Of a stretch of 64,000 bases of DNA, positions 50,303 through 58,658 are shown one piece after another. Source of the DNA: SHVZ01 sp041906305 (lineage in GTDB: Bacteria > Pseudomonadota > Alphaproteobacteria > SHVZ01). The stretch lies in the NCBI GenBank assembly GCA_041906305.1, contig JAYRJL010000002.1:124001-188000 (forward strand). Direction: 5' to 3'. The notes under the pieces are model-generated. The model did no database searches and had not been told where the DNA came from. It worked only from the letters and a program-made list of their open reading frames with translations. Positions within the stretch are counted from its first letter, which is position 1. The number at the start of each line of letters is the position of its first letter. Position numbers and translations under genes: made by a program.

Positions 50303-52528
50303 ATGACTTTTGCGAAGAATCCGGTGAGGACCGGCCTTGGGACCGCTTGCGCGGTCGCATTGGCAGTCGCCATCTTGTCACTGAACCCGGCCGCCGCGGG
50401 CCTGCCGGCGGATGAGATCCGCTATGCGAAGGTGGCGCTCGATGCCGCCGAGAAGGGCGACTACAACCGCGCCCAGGCGATGGCGACCCGGGACCCCGCG
50501 CTCGCCAAGCTGATCCGCTGGATGGAGCTGCGCCGCGCCGCCTCGCGCGCGAGCTTCGACGAGATCCTGCAGTTCATGGCGTTGAACCCGGATTGGCCGG
50601 GCAAGCACGCGCTCCGCCTGCGCGCCGAAGAGGCGATGCCGTCCGACATGACGGACCAGGACGTCATCGCCTATTTCCAGAAGAGCCCGCCGCTCGGCGC
50701 CGGCAAGATGCGTCTGGCCGAGGCCTATGCGCGGACCGGCCAGAAGGCAAAGGCCGCCGAGCTGGTCCGCGAGGCCTGGACCAACGGCGACTTCGACGCC
50801 GCCCAGGAAAAGAACTTCCTGCTCCGCTACCGCGACACCATCCGCTCCCAGGACCACTGGTCGCGTCTCGACAAGATGCTGTGGGACGGCAAGACCGGCG
50901 CGCCCTATCAGCGCATGCTGACCCGGGTCGAGCCCGGCCAGAAGGCGCTCGCCGAGGCGAGGCTCCGGCTCAAGGCGGGCGCCGGCGGAGTCGACAAGGC
51001 GATGGCCGCGGTCCCCGCCAGCCTGCAGAACGATCCCGGCTATCTCTACGAGCGTGCAAAGTGGCGACGCATCCGCAGCCAGAACGACGGCGCACGCGAG
51101 ATTCTTCTGAAGCCGCCGGCGAACCTCGTCCGCCCCGATCTCTGGTGGCGCGAGGTCGAGTACCAGGCACGTCAGGCGCTCCGCGACGGCGACATCTCGC
51201 TCGCCTACAAGCTCGCGATCTCGCACAAGCCCGAGGGCGGCAAGGTCCAGCCGGACGCGGAGTTCTTCGCCGGCTTCGTCGCGCTCCGCTTCCTAGACGA
51301 CCCGAAGACGGCGCTCGTCCATTTCCGCCGGCTCCACGACAACGTGTCGTCGCCGATCAGCAAGTCCCGCGGCGCCTATTGGGCCGGTCGCGCCGCCGAG
51401 GCGCTCAAGGATCCGAACGGCGCCAAGGTCTGGTACGCAAAGGCCGCCGATCAGGTGACCACCTTCTACGGCCAGATCGCCGCCGGAAAGATGTCGGACG
51501 CGCCGCCGGCGATGCCCGGCGACCCGAAGGCGACCGCAACCGAGATCGCCGCCTTCAAGAAGAGCGAGCTCGCCCGGATCGTCGAGATTCTGAACGAGCT
51601 CGGTCCCAACGAGCTGTTCGTCGCCTTCTCCATCGCGCTGGTCGACCGGGCGCGCACCCCGGGCGAGAAGGCCCTGGCGCTCGCCCATATCCGCAACACC
51701 GGACGCACGGATACGGCGGTCGCCGTCGCCCGCCGCGTCGCCCGCGACGGCCACGTGCTGATCGACGACGGCTACCCGATCATCAAGCTTCCGAAGAACG
51801 AGGGCCCCGAGTCCGCCCTGGTCCATGCGATCATCCGGCAGGAGAGCGGCTTCGATCAGCGGGCGGTCAGCAAGGCCAAGGCCCAGGGCCTGATGCAGCT
51901 GATGCCGGCGACGGCGAAGATCGTGTCCAAGGAACTCGGCATCAAGTACGACCTCGGCGATCTGACGCAGAACCCGGGCTACAACATCACCCTCGGCAGC
52001 TCGTACCTGAACGGCCTGATCGACGACTTCGACGGCTCCTACATCGCGGCGATCGCCAGCTATAACGCCGGACCCGGCCGCATCAGGCGGTGGCTCCGGG
52101 ACAACGGCGACATCCGCAAGGGCGAGGTCGACGTGCTCGACTGGATCGAGCAGATTCCGATCGCCGAGACTCGAAACTACGTCCAGCGCGTGCTCGAAGG
52201 TCTCCACATCTATCGCTCGCGCACCAAGAACGTGCCGCCGATCGCGCAGACCCAGGCGGTCAACCGCTGGTGCCTCTACGGCTGCGGCGGCGTGATCGAG
52301 GCGAGCGTCACCGCCAAGGCGCGCATCGGCAAGGCCAGCGCCGACGACGCCTGCGACTTCGAGACCGACCGCACCTGCACCGACAGCGAGGACGTGGTCG
52401 CTCGCGACGAGGCGCCGGCGCCCGAAGCCGTGCCCGTGGTCGAGGCGGCACCGGTCTCGGCTCCGGCCCCGGCCGCGCGTGCCAGCTCGCCCCGCCCCGC
52501 CTTTTCACCGCGCTCAGGCAAGGATTGA
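50303..52528 (+). CDS. slt: soluble lytic murein transglycosylase
   Basis: This 741-residue periplasmic enzyme cleaves peptidoglycan between N-acetylmuramic acid and N-acetylglucosamine, forming 1,6-anhydro ends. It has an N-terminal signal peptide, a long superhelical repeat domain (about 60-490) and a C-terminal SLT domain. The catalytic Glu514 is in AIIRQESGFDQ, followed by GLMQLMPATAK and SYLNGLID...AIASYNAGPGR. An Ala/Pro/Glu-rich tail closes the protein. I start it at ATG 50303. Its stop shares one base with the next start. Confidence 0.93.
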   Translation: MTFAKNPVRTGLGTACAVALAVAILSLNPAAAGLPADEIRYAKVALDAAEKGDYNRAQAMATRDPALAKLIRWMELRRAASRASFDEILQFMALNPDWPGKHALRLRAEEAMPSDMTDQDVIAYFQKSPPLGAGKMRLAEAYARTGQKAKAAELVREAWTNGDFDAAQEKNFLLRYRDTIRSQDHWSRLDKMLWDGKTGAPYQRMLTRVEPGQKALAEARLRLKAGAGGVDKAMAAVPASLQNDPGYLYERAKWRRIRSQNDGAREILLKPPANLVRPDLWWREVEYQARQALRDGDISLAYKLAISHKPEGGKVQPDAEFFAGFVALRFLDDPKTALVHFRRLHDNVSSPISKSRGAYWAGRAAEALKDPNGAKVWYAKAADQVTTFYGQIAAGKMSDAPPAMPGDPKATATEIAAFKKSELARIVEILNELGPNELFVAFSIALVDRARTPGEKALALAHIRNTGRTDTAVAVARRVARDGHVLIDDGYPIIKLPKNEGPESALVHAIIRQESGFDQRAVSKAKAQGLMQLMPATAKIVSKELGIKYDLGDLTQNPGYNITLGSSYLNGLIDDFDGSYIAAIASYNAGPGRIRRWLRDNGDIRKGEVDVLDWIEQIPIAETRNYVQRVLEGLHIYRSRTKNVPPIAQTQAVNRWCLYGCGGVIEASVTAKARIGKASADDACDFETDRTCTDSEDVVARDEAPAPEAVPVVEAAPVSAPAPAARASSPRPAFSPRSGKD

Positions 52529-53217
52529 TGGCAGCTCATCCGTCGTTGGCGAACATCGCCGCGTGCGTGTTCGATGCATATGGAACGTTGTTCGACGTTA
52601 CCCGCCTGGTGGAACCGTGCCGAGACAAGCTCGGCGACAAGACCGAGGTCCTGGCACGGCTCTGGCGCGAGAAGCAGCTTCAATACACCTGGCTCCGCAG
52701 CCTCATGGGCGTGCATATCGACTTCTGGCACGTCACCGGCGAGGCGCTGGACCACGCGCTGGGCGCGCTCAAGCTCGACGACCCAAGGCTGCGCTCGGTG
52801 CTGATGCAGCTTTATCTCGAGCCGCCGCTGTTCGCTGACGCATCGGCGACGCTGTCGGCGATCAAGGCGAAGAAGATCAGGACGGCAATTCTCTCCAACG
52901 GCTCGACCACCATGCTGGCGGGGGCGGTCAACGGCCACAACCTTCGCGGCGTTCTCGACCTCACGATCTCGGTCGACGACGTGCAGGTCTTCAAGCCGCA
53001 TCCGTCCGTCTACAAGCTCGCGGCGACCAAGCTCGGGATCGAGGCCGAAAAGATTCTTTTCGTGAGCGCCAACGGCTGGGATGCGCACGCTGCCAAGCAC
53101 TTCGGCTTCCGCGTGGCCTGGGTGAACCGCCACGGACTGGCGCGCGAAACCCTGCCCGCCCAGCCCGACTTCGAGATCAAGAGCCTTTCCGACATCCCCG
53201 CCCTGCTCGGCCTCTAG
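52528..53217 (+). CDS. haloacid dehalogenase, type II
   Basis: This is a 229-residue HAD-superfamily enzyme of the L-2-haloacid dehalogenase group. The nucleophile is Asp16 (VFDAYGTLFD), with motif II LSNGS, motif III lysine in VFKPHPSVYK and the terminal SANGWDAHAAKHFGF characteristic of type II dehalogenases. It hydrolyses the carbon-halogen bond of short 2-haloacids, though family members may act on other substrates. It is translationally linked to the transglycosylase gene (TGATG). Confidence 0.88.
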   Translation: MAAHPSLANIAACVFDAYGTLFDVTRLVEPCRDKLGDKTEVLARLWREKQLQYTWLRSLMGVHIDFWHVTGEALDHALGALKLDDPRLRSVLMQLYLEPPLFADASATLSAIKAKKIRTAILSNGSTTMLAGAVNGHNLRGVLDLTISVDDVQVFKPHPSVYKLAATKLGIEAEKILFVSANGWDAHAAKHFGFRVAWVNRHGLARETLPAQPDFEIKSLSDIPALLGL

Positions 53218-53252
53218 GCTTCGAGCCCGTCCCTAGCGCCGAAGAGACTTCC

Positions 53253-54236
53253 ATGCCGGACACGCTTCCGACCTACGACGATGTGCGCCGTGCTGCCGAG
53301 CGCATCCAGCCCGTCGCGGTCGTCACGCCGCTGATCGAATCCCAGCTCCTCAACGAGGAGCTCGGCGGCCGCCTTCTGGTCAAGTGCGAGATGTTGCAGA
53401 GGACCGGCTCGTTCAAGTTCCGCGGTGCCTACAACCGGATATCGATGATCCCCGAGTCCGACCGCAAGAAGGGTGTCGTCGCCTTCTCCTCGGGCAACCA
53501 CGCGCAAGGCGTCGCCGCGGCGGCGAAGCTCCTGAACACGCCCGCCTGCCTGATCATGCCCGCGGATGCACCGGCGATGAAGATCGCCAACACTCGCGCC
53601 TTCGGCGGCGAGGTGATCCTCTACGACCGCTTCAAGGACTCGCGCGAGGAGATCGGCGCCAGGCTGTCGAAGGAGCGCGGCTCGACCCTGGTGAAGCCCT
53701 ACGACGATCCCGGCATCATCGCCGGCCAAGGCACGATCGGCCTCGAGATCGCCGCCCAGGCGAAGACGATGGGGATCAGGCCCGACGCGGTGCTGGCCGC
53801 CTGCTCGGGCGGCGGCCTCGTCACCGGGGTTGCGCTGGGGCTCTCGGCCGACCTGCCCGACACCCTGGTGCACTCGGTCGAGCCGGCCGGGCTGGACGAC
53901 ATGGCGCGCTCTCTGGCCTCGGGCACGCTCGAGAAGAACGATCCGGCGGCACGCACGATCTGCGACGCCCTGATGGCACCGACGCCGGGCGACATCACCT
54001 TTGCGATCGCGAAGCAGCGCGTGAAGAGCGGCTTTGCCGTCAGCGACACGGACGTGAAGAAGGCGATGGCGACCGCCTTCCGCCACTTCAAGGTGGTGGT
54101 GGAGCCGGGCGGCGCCACGACACTCGCCGCGGTGCTGAGCGGAAAGGCGCCGATCGAGGGACGCACCGTCGTCGTCGTCGCCTCCGGCGGCAACGTCGAC
54201 GCTGCCCTCTTCCAGGAAGCCCTCGCCCAGGCGTAG
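53253..54236 (+). CDS. threonine ammonia-lyase / serine racemase-like enzyme
   Basis: This is a 327-residue fold-type II PLP enzyme. The Schiff-base lysine is Lys55 (TGSFKFRGAYN). SSGNHAQGVA follows near 84-93 and the PLP phosphate loop is CSGGGLVTG. It has no C-terminal ACT regulatory domain, so it is of the short catabolic or serine-racemase type rather than biosynthetic IlvA. The next gene, encoding a kinase-like protein, starts 10 nt downstream. Confidence 0.88.
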   Translation: MPDTLPTYDDVRRAAERIQPVAVVTPLIESQLLNEELGGRLLVKCEMLQRTGSFKFRGAYNRISMIPESDRKKGVVAFSSGNHAQGVAAAAKLLNTPACLIMPADAPAMKIANTRAFGGEVILYDRFKDSREEIGARLSKERGSTLVKPYDDPGIIAGQGTIGLEIAAQAKTMGIRPDAVLAACSGGGLVTGVALGLSADLPDTLVHSVEPAGLDDMARSLASGTLEKNDPAARTICDALMAPTPGDITFAIAKQRVKSGFAVSDTDVKKAMATAFRHFKVVVEPGGATTLAAVLSGKAPIEGRTVVVVASGGNVDAALFQEALAQA

Positions 54237-54246
54237 CCTCCGTCGC

Positions 54247-55089
54247 GTGCAGCGCGACGAGGTCATCGCCTTCCTTCGCCGCATCCCGGCCCTTTCCGGG
54301 ATCGCGCCCGATCGCGTTCATGTCGCGCACGCAGGCGGGCTCACCAACGTCAACTTCAAGGTCGAGACGCCGGACGAGGCCTTCGCATTCCAGCTCCGTA
54401 CCCCGGATCCGGACGGCTATCGGAACGGCGCCGCCACCGCGGAAGCGCTGAGCCTCGCCAGGCGACTCGGCATCGGGCCGGAACTCGTCCATGCCGACGG
54501 CGACGTCGTGGTCACGCGCTGGATCACGCGGGTAGAGCGCCTCGGCATCGAGCCCAGGCGAGCCGGCGCGCTCTTCGCCCGACTCCATCAGTCCGGCGAG
54601 AAGCTCGGCCGCCGCTTCGATCCGTTCGAGACAATCCGGCGCTACATCGGGGGGCTCGACCGTTCGCCGCTCTCGCCGGCGCTGATCCGGGCCATCGCGC
54701 ATGCCGAGGACGACGAGCCGTCGAAGCCCGTGCCCATCCACGGCGACCCGGTTCCGGACAACTTCATCGACGCCGGCGACCGACTGATGCTGGTCGACTG
54801 GGAATACGCCGGCATGGGTGACCCGGCCTGGGACCTGGCCTATCTCTCGCTCGAAGCCGGATACGGTGCCGACGACGAAACGCAGCTGCGTGCCGGCTAT
54901 CGCGACCCGCGCATGACGATCGAGCGGCTTGCGAGGGCCAAGATGGTCGCAGCATCGGTTGCCGTCCTCTGGGGCAGCCTCCGGATGAAGCGCGGGCAGC
55001 CTCCCGACCTCTCCGCCTGGGTCGCGACCCGGCTCCGGCAGGCGGAAGCCCTCGCATCGGTGCTTTACCCCGAAGCCGCTTCGGTCTAG
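54247..55089 (+). CDS. APH/choline-kinase-family phosphotransferase
   Basis: This is a 280-residue small-molecule kinase starting at GTG 54247. The active site is IHGDPVPDNFI (catalytic Asp), and the metal-binding motif appears as LVDWEYAG. The fold is that of choline/ethanolamine kinases, aminoglycoside kinases and thiamine kinase. It lies 1 nt before the TPP-riboswitch helix of the thiamine-transport operon, so thiamine phosphorylation (ThiK-like) is a possibility; ethanolamine or choline kinase is equally compatible. Confidence 0.8.
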   Translation: MQRDEVIAFLRRIPALSGIAPDRVHVAHAGGLTNVNFKVETPDEAFAFQLRTPDPDGYRNGAATAEALSLARRLGIGPELVHADGDVVVTRWITRVERLGIEPRRAGALFARLHQSGEKLGRRFDPFETIRRYIGGLDRSPLSPALIRAIAHAEDDEPSKPVPIHGDPVPDNFIDAGDRLMLVDWEYAGMGDPAWDLAYLSLEAGYGADDETQLRAGYRDPRMTIERLARAKMVAASVAVLWGSLRMKRGQPPDLSAWVATRLRQAEALASVLYPEAASV

Positions 55090-55090
55090 C

Positions 55091-55175
55091 CTCCGCATCC
55101 GTCAGGGGTGCTCCGTCGCGGAGCTGAGAGGACAAGGTCCAACCCTCAAAGCTGATCTGGGTAATGCCAGCGGAG
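55091..55175 (+). promoter_or_regulatory. TPP riboswitch (THI element) controlling ykoFEDC
   Basis: The thi-box landmarks appear in order: GGGGTGC (55105-55111), CTGAGA (55124-55129) and CTGATCTGGGTAATGCCAGC (55152-55171). The closing P1 helix pairs CTCCGC (55091-55096) with GCGGAG (55170-55175). The GGAG at the end of P1 is the ribosome-binding site for ykoF, whose ATG is 10 nt further on. TPP binding should therefore hide the site directly and block translation. No separate expression platform exists in the 10-nt gap. Confidence 0.96.
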
Positions 55176-55185
55176 CGAGACCTAC

Positions 55186-55794
55186 ATGTTCTCAGGCACG
55201 CAGTTTTCCCTCTACCCGATGACCGCGGACTTCGTCCCGGCGATCATGCGCGGCATCGCGGCGCTGGATGCCTACAAGGACCAGGTCCGCCGCGAGACCG
55301 ACGATCTCTCGACGCTGATGGTAGGGCCGCCGGATACGATCGTCCGCGCCATGCGCGATGCCTTCATCGCGACCGCCAGCAAGGGCGATCACGTGGTGCT
55401 CTCGGCAACGCTGTCGCGCGGCTGCCCCGGAGAATCCGACGATCCGATCTGCTCGGCGGAGGCGATCCCGCCGATGAAGGACGGCGAGGACCTCGTCGCC
55501 TCCTCGCTCGCGCGATATGCGCCGGGGACGCTCTCCGGCCTCAAGGCCTCGGCGCAGATCTCGCTCTACCCGCTCGGCACCGAGGCGCACATGGCGCGGA
55601 TCGGCGCCTGCATCGACTTCCTCAAGCGCGCCAAGGTCTTCGACCGTTCCAAGAACTTCTGCACCAAGCTCAAGGGAGACGCGTCCGAGGTCTTCGCCGC
55701 GATCGAACGCTCCTACCTCGATTTCGCGCCGGCCAACGCGCATGTGGTGCTGACCATCACCGTGTCGGCCAACAGCCCGAGCAACAAGAGCTGA
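55186..55794 (+). CDS. ykoF: YkoF-type thiamine/HMP-binding protein
   Basis: This is a 202-residue protein with two repeated ferredoxin-like (ACT-like) domains: each half carries an AQISLYPL or TQFSLYPM strand followed by the MARIGACID or IMRGIAALD helix. YkoF proteins bind thiamine or hydroxymethylpyrimidine (HMP) in the cytoplasm. It is the first gene after the TPP riboswitch and heads the ykoFEDC order known for HMP/thiamine ECF transporters. Confidence 0.92.
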   Translation: MFSGTQFSLYPMTADFVPAIMRGIAALDAYKDQVRRETDDLSTLMVGPPDTIVRAMRDAFIATASKGDHVVLSATLSRGCPGESDDPICSAEAIPPMKDGEDLVASSLARYAPGTLSGLKASAQISLYPLGTEAHMARIGACIDFLKRAKVFDRSKNFCTKLKGDASEVFAAIERSYLDFAPANAHVVLTITVSANSPSNKS

Positions 55795-55808
55795 GCGGGG
55801 GAACAGCC

Positions 55809-56381
55809 ATGAACCAATGGACTCAGCGCGAGATCGTCGTGGTCGCCGCCATCGGCGCCGTTTTCGGCGTCGTCTATCTCGCGATCGTGCAGCTCTGGCT
55901 GTTGGTCCAGGGGATGGTCGGGCCGATCTCGCTCGACATCTTCTTCGGTCTCTGGTGCGTCGCCTCCGTCGTCGCGGCCTATATCGTGCGCAAGCCCGGG
56001 GCCGCCTTCTTCGCGGAAGTCGTTGCCGCCATCGCCGAGGTCGCGACCGGCAATCCCGCCGGGCTGATCCTGCTTCTCACCGGCGTCGTCCAGGGCGCCG
56101 GTGCGGAACTCCCCTTCGCCGCAACCCGCTGGAAACGCTACGACATGGCGGTGCTGCTGGCGTCCGGCGCTTCGGCCGCGGTGTTCAGCTTCGCTTACAC
56201 GTGGATCAGATTCAGCTACGGAGCGTTAAGCCCGACGCTGCTCGTCACCATGTTCGTCATCCGCGTGCTCAGCGGGATGATCCTGGCGGGCTGGCTCGGC
56301 CGGGTGATCGCCCGGTCGCTGCAGCGAACCGGCTCCCTCGATGGCCTCAGGATCGACGAAGACAAGCGCGCTGCCGCCTAA
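55809..56381 (+). CDS. ykoE: ECF transporter substrate-specificity subunit (YkoE)
   Basis: This is a 190-residue membrane protein with about five or six hydrophobic segments and no signal peptide. It is the S-component-like, thiamine/HMP-recognising subunit in the ykoFEDC order. Conserved features include a helical AEVVAAIAEVATGNPAG stretch. It lies 14 nt after ykoF and its end overlaps the ATPase gene by 41 nt. Confidence 0.9.
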   Translation: MNQWTQREIVVVAAIGAVFGVVYLAIVQLWLLVQGMVGPISLDIFFGLWCVASVVAAYIVRKPGAAFFAEVVAAIAEVATGNPAGLILLLTGVVQGAGAELPFAATRWKRYDMAVLLASGASAAVFSFAYTWIRFSYGALSPTLLVTMFVIRVLSGMILAGWLGRVIARSLQRTGSLDGLRIDEDKRAAA

Positions 56382-57960
56382 CGCTCTCTCGTCGAGCGCC
56401 GAGGTCGTCCTCGTCGCCGACGGGGTCGGCGTCCGCTTTCCGCGCGCGATCCGCGATGCCGTTCACGACGTCTCGCTGACGCTTCATGCCGGCGAGCGGG
56501 TCGCGCTGGTCGGGCCGTCCGGCAGCGGCAAGACCACGCTCGCCCTCGCCCTTCTCGGCGCCATTCCCTCGCTCGTTTCGGCCGAGCGCCGAGGCGACGT
56601 GCGCTGGGCGGGGCTGGGCGACCGCTTGCTCGCGACCGGTACCGGCATTGCCGCCTCGGTCCTGCAGGACACGGACGCACAGCTGGTCGCCCTTACGGTC
56701 GAGGACGAGATCGCCTTCGCGCTCGAGAACCGCGGCCTCCAGCCGCGCGAGATCGATCGCCGCATCGAGGACACGCTGGGCCGCCCGCCCGCGCTCGGCC
56801 TCGGCCGGCGCGAGCGCACGCTGACGCTCTCCGGCGGCTGGCGCCAGCGCCTGGCGCTCGCCTCGGCCCTGGCCGAGAAGCCGGGCGCCTTGGTGATCGA
56901 CGAGCCGGTCGCCCATCTCGACGGCGAGGCGGCAGCGGATGCCGTCGCCGCGCTGCACGAGACCTGCAGGCAGGGCGCTGCCGCGCTGCTGGTCGAGCAT
57001 CGCCTGGACCAGGTTGCCGCCCTCGCCGACCGTGTGCTGGTGCTGTCTGCCGAGGGGCATCCGACGGCGCTTGGCAAGACGGCTCCGACGCTGCGTGCGC
57101 TTGCCGAGGGCATGGATCATGGCCTCCGCCTGCCGCCGTCCGTCCGTGTCGCCGTGGCGCTCGAGAAGGCCGGCATCGCCGAAGGCGACACCCGCGCAAT
57201 TCCGATCGCGTGCAGAGCGCTTGGCTTCGATCAGAGGCCCGCCGCATCGAGTGGAGCGCCGATGCTCACCATCGACTTCGCCGCCGTGCGTCGAGGCCGC
57301 AGGACGGTGCTCGAAAGCGTCGATCTGGAAATGCGCCAAGGCGAAGTCATCGGCATCACCGGTCGCAACGGCGCCGGCAAGACGACGCTGGCCCTGCTCG
57401 CGGCTGGCGCCTTAAGTCCGGCCGCTGGCGTCGTCCGCCGGCACCACGCGGAAGCGCCGATCTACGTGCCGCAGAACCCGGCGCTCGCCTTCGCCAGCGG
57501 CAGCCTCGCGACGGAAGCGGCGCGCCGCAGACTCGCCTGGAACGACGCGGCGCGGGCGATCGCGCGCACGGGCCTTGCCCCCGAGCCCGAGCGCCACCCG
57601 CTGACCTTCAGCCATGGCGAGCGACGCCGACTTGCCCTCGCCCTGGCGTTGGCGCCGCCCGAGCCACGCCTGGTGATCTTGGACGAACCCGCTTCCGGAC
57701 TCGACGCCATCGGCCTTGCCGCGCTGGATGCCGACATCGAGGCGCTTCGGGCCCGCGGCTCCGCCGTGATGATCGTCGCCCACGACCTCGACTGGCTCGC
57801 CCGCGTGACCGACCGGATCGCGTTGCTCGATAGCGGCCGCATCGCCGTCGATCGGCCCAGCCTCGCCTTCCTCGGCAGCGTCGTCTCCGGTCACCTGCCT
57901 CTCAAGGCGCCCGCCGGCGCCGCCCTGCTCGCACGCCTCGGCTGGAGCTTCGCCGCATGA
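56341..57960 (+). CDS. ykoD: ECF transporter double ATPase (YkoD)
   Basis: This 539-residue protein fuses two ABC ATPase domains. The first has Walker A GPSGSGKTT, signature LSGGWRQRL and Walker B LVIDEPVAHLD. The second has Walker A GRNGAGKTT, signature FSHGERRRL and Walker B VILDEPASGLD. Each ends in the switch histidine (EHRLD and AHDLD). The two EcfA subunits are thus in a single chain, as in YkoD. I keep the ATG at 56341, within ykoE, because no better start follows. Confidence 0.93.
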   Translation: MASGSTKTSALPPNALSSSAEVVLVADGVGVRFPRAIRDAVHDVSLTLHAGERVALVGPSGSGKTTLALALLGAIPSLVSAERRGDVRWAGLGDRLLATGTGIAASVLQDTDAQLVALTVEDEIAFALENRGLQPREIDRRIEDTLGRPPALGLGRRERTLTLSGGWRQRLALASALAEKPGALVIDEPVAHLDGEAAADAVAALHETCRQGAAALLVEHRLDQVAALADRVLVLSAEGHPTALGKTAPTLRALAEGMDHGLRLPPSVRVAVALEKAGIAEGDTRAIPIACRALGFDQRPAASSGAPMLTIDFAAVRRGRRTVLESVDLEMRQGEVIGITGRNGAGKTTLALLAAGALSPAAGVVRRHHAEAPIYVPQNPALAFASGSLATEAARRRLAWNDAARAIARTGLAPEPERHPLTFSHGERRRLALALALAPPEPRLVILDEPASGLDAIGLAALDADIEALRARGSAVMIVAHDLDWLARVTDRIALLDSGRIAVDRPSLAFLGSVVSGHLPLKAPAGAALLARLGWSFAA

Positions 57961-58658
57961 GGACGCTCGATCCGCTCGTGAAGCTCATCGTCGGCCTCAT
58001 CTACATCGGCTTCGCCACCCTGAGCGATCAGGCGCCGGAACTCGGCGTCCTCATCGTCCTACTGGCCGCGATCCTGATCGGTGCCGAGAACATGCCGCTC
58101 AGGACATTGACGCTCGGGCTCCTGCCCTTCCTGTTCTTCGCGGTTACGTCCTCGTGGATCTATGCAGTGGCCCCCGGCAACGTCTATGGCTGGACCGGCT
58201 GGCAGGTGGCGCTCGCGGTCGGGCTTCGCACCATCGCGGTCGGCCTCGTCTCAATGCTGTTCGCCTATACGACCGAGCCCGCCGATCTCGGCCGCGCGCT
58301 CGTCCATCGCCTGCATCTGCCGCGGCGCTTCGTCTACGGCGCGCTCGCCGCGATCCAGTTCCTGCCGGCGCTCGCCGAGGAAGCGCGGATGGCCCGGCTG
58401 ATCGCCCGCGCCTCGATCCCCGGCGGTCCGGGCTCCGGCTTCCGCCGCGTCTGGGCCGGGATGAACCCATCGCTCGGGATCACGCTGCTCGCCGGCGCGA
58501 TCCGCCGCGCCGGCTCCGCGGCGCTCGCGATGGAGCTCCGCGGGCTCAGCGCCGCGACGCGCAGCTCGCCCTGGCGCGTCCCGCACGTGACCACCCGCGA
58601 CGTCGTCTTCACGCTCTCGGCGATCGCGACTCTCGTCGCGATCTGGTGGATCGCCTAG
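57957..58658 (+). CDS. ykoC: ECF transporter transmembrane subunit (EcfT-like YkoC)
   Basis: This is a 233-residue energy-coupling membrane protein with about five hydrophobic segments. The EcfT family cytoplasmic motif with an alanine-arginine-glycine core appears as LARLIARASIPGGP and AMELRG. It connects the ATPase to YkoE. It overlaps ykoD by 4 nt and ends in CTAG shared with the convergent dehydrogenase gene. It is the last gene of the riboswitch-controlled operon. Confidence 0.92.
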   Translation: MRTLDPLVKLIVGLIYIGFATLSDQAPELGVLIVLLAAILIGAENMPLRTLTLGLLPFLFFAVTSSWIYAVAPGNVYGWTGWQVALAVGLRTIAVGLVSMLFAYTTEPADLGRALVHRLHLPRRFVYGALAAIQFLPALAEEARMARLIARASIPGGPGSGFRRVWAGMNPSLGITLLAGAIRRAGSAALAMELRGLSAATRSSPWRVPHVTTRDVVFTLSAIATLVAIWWIA

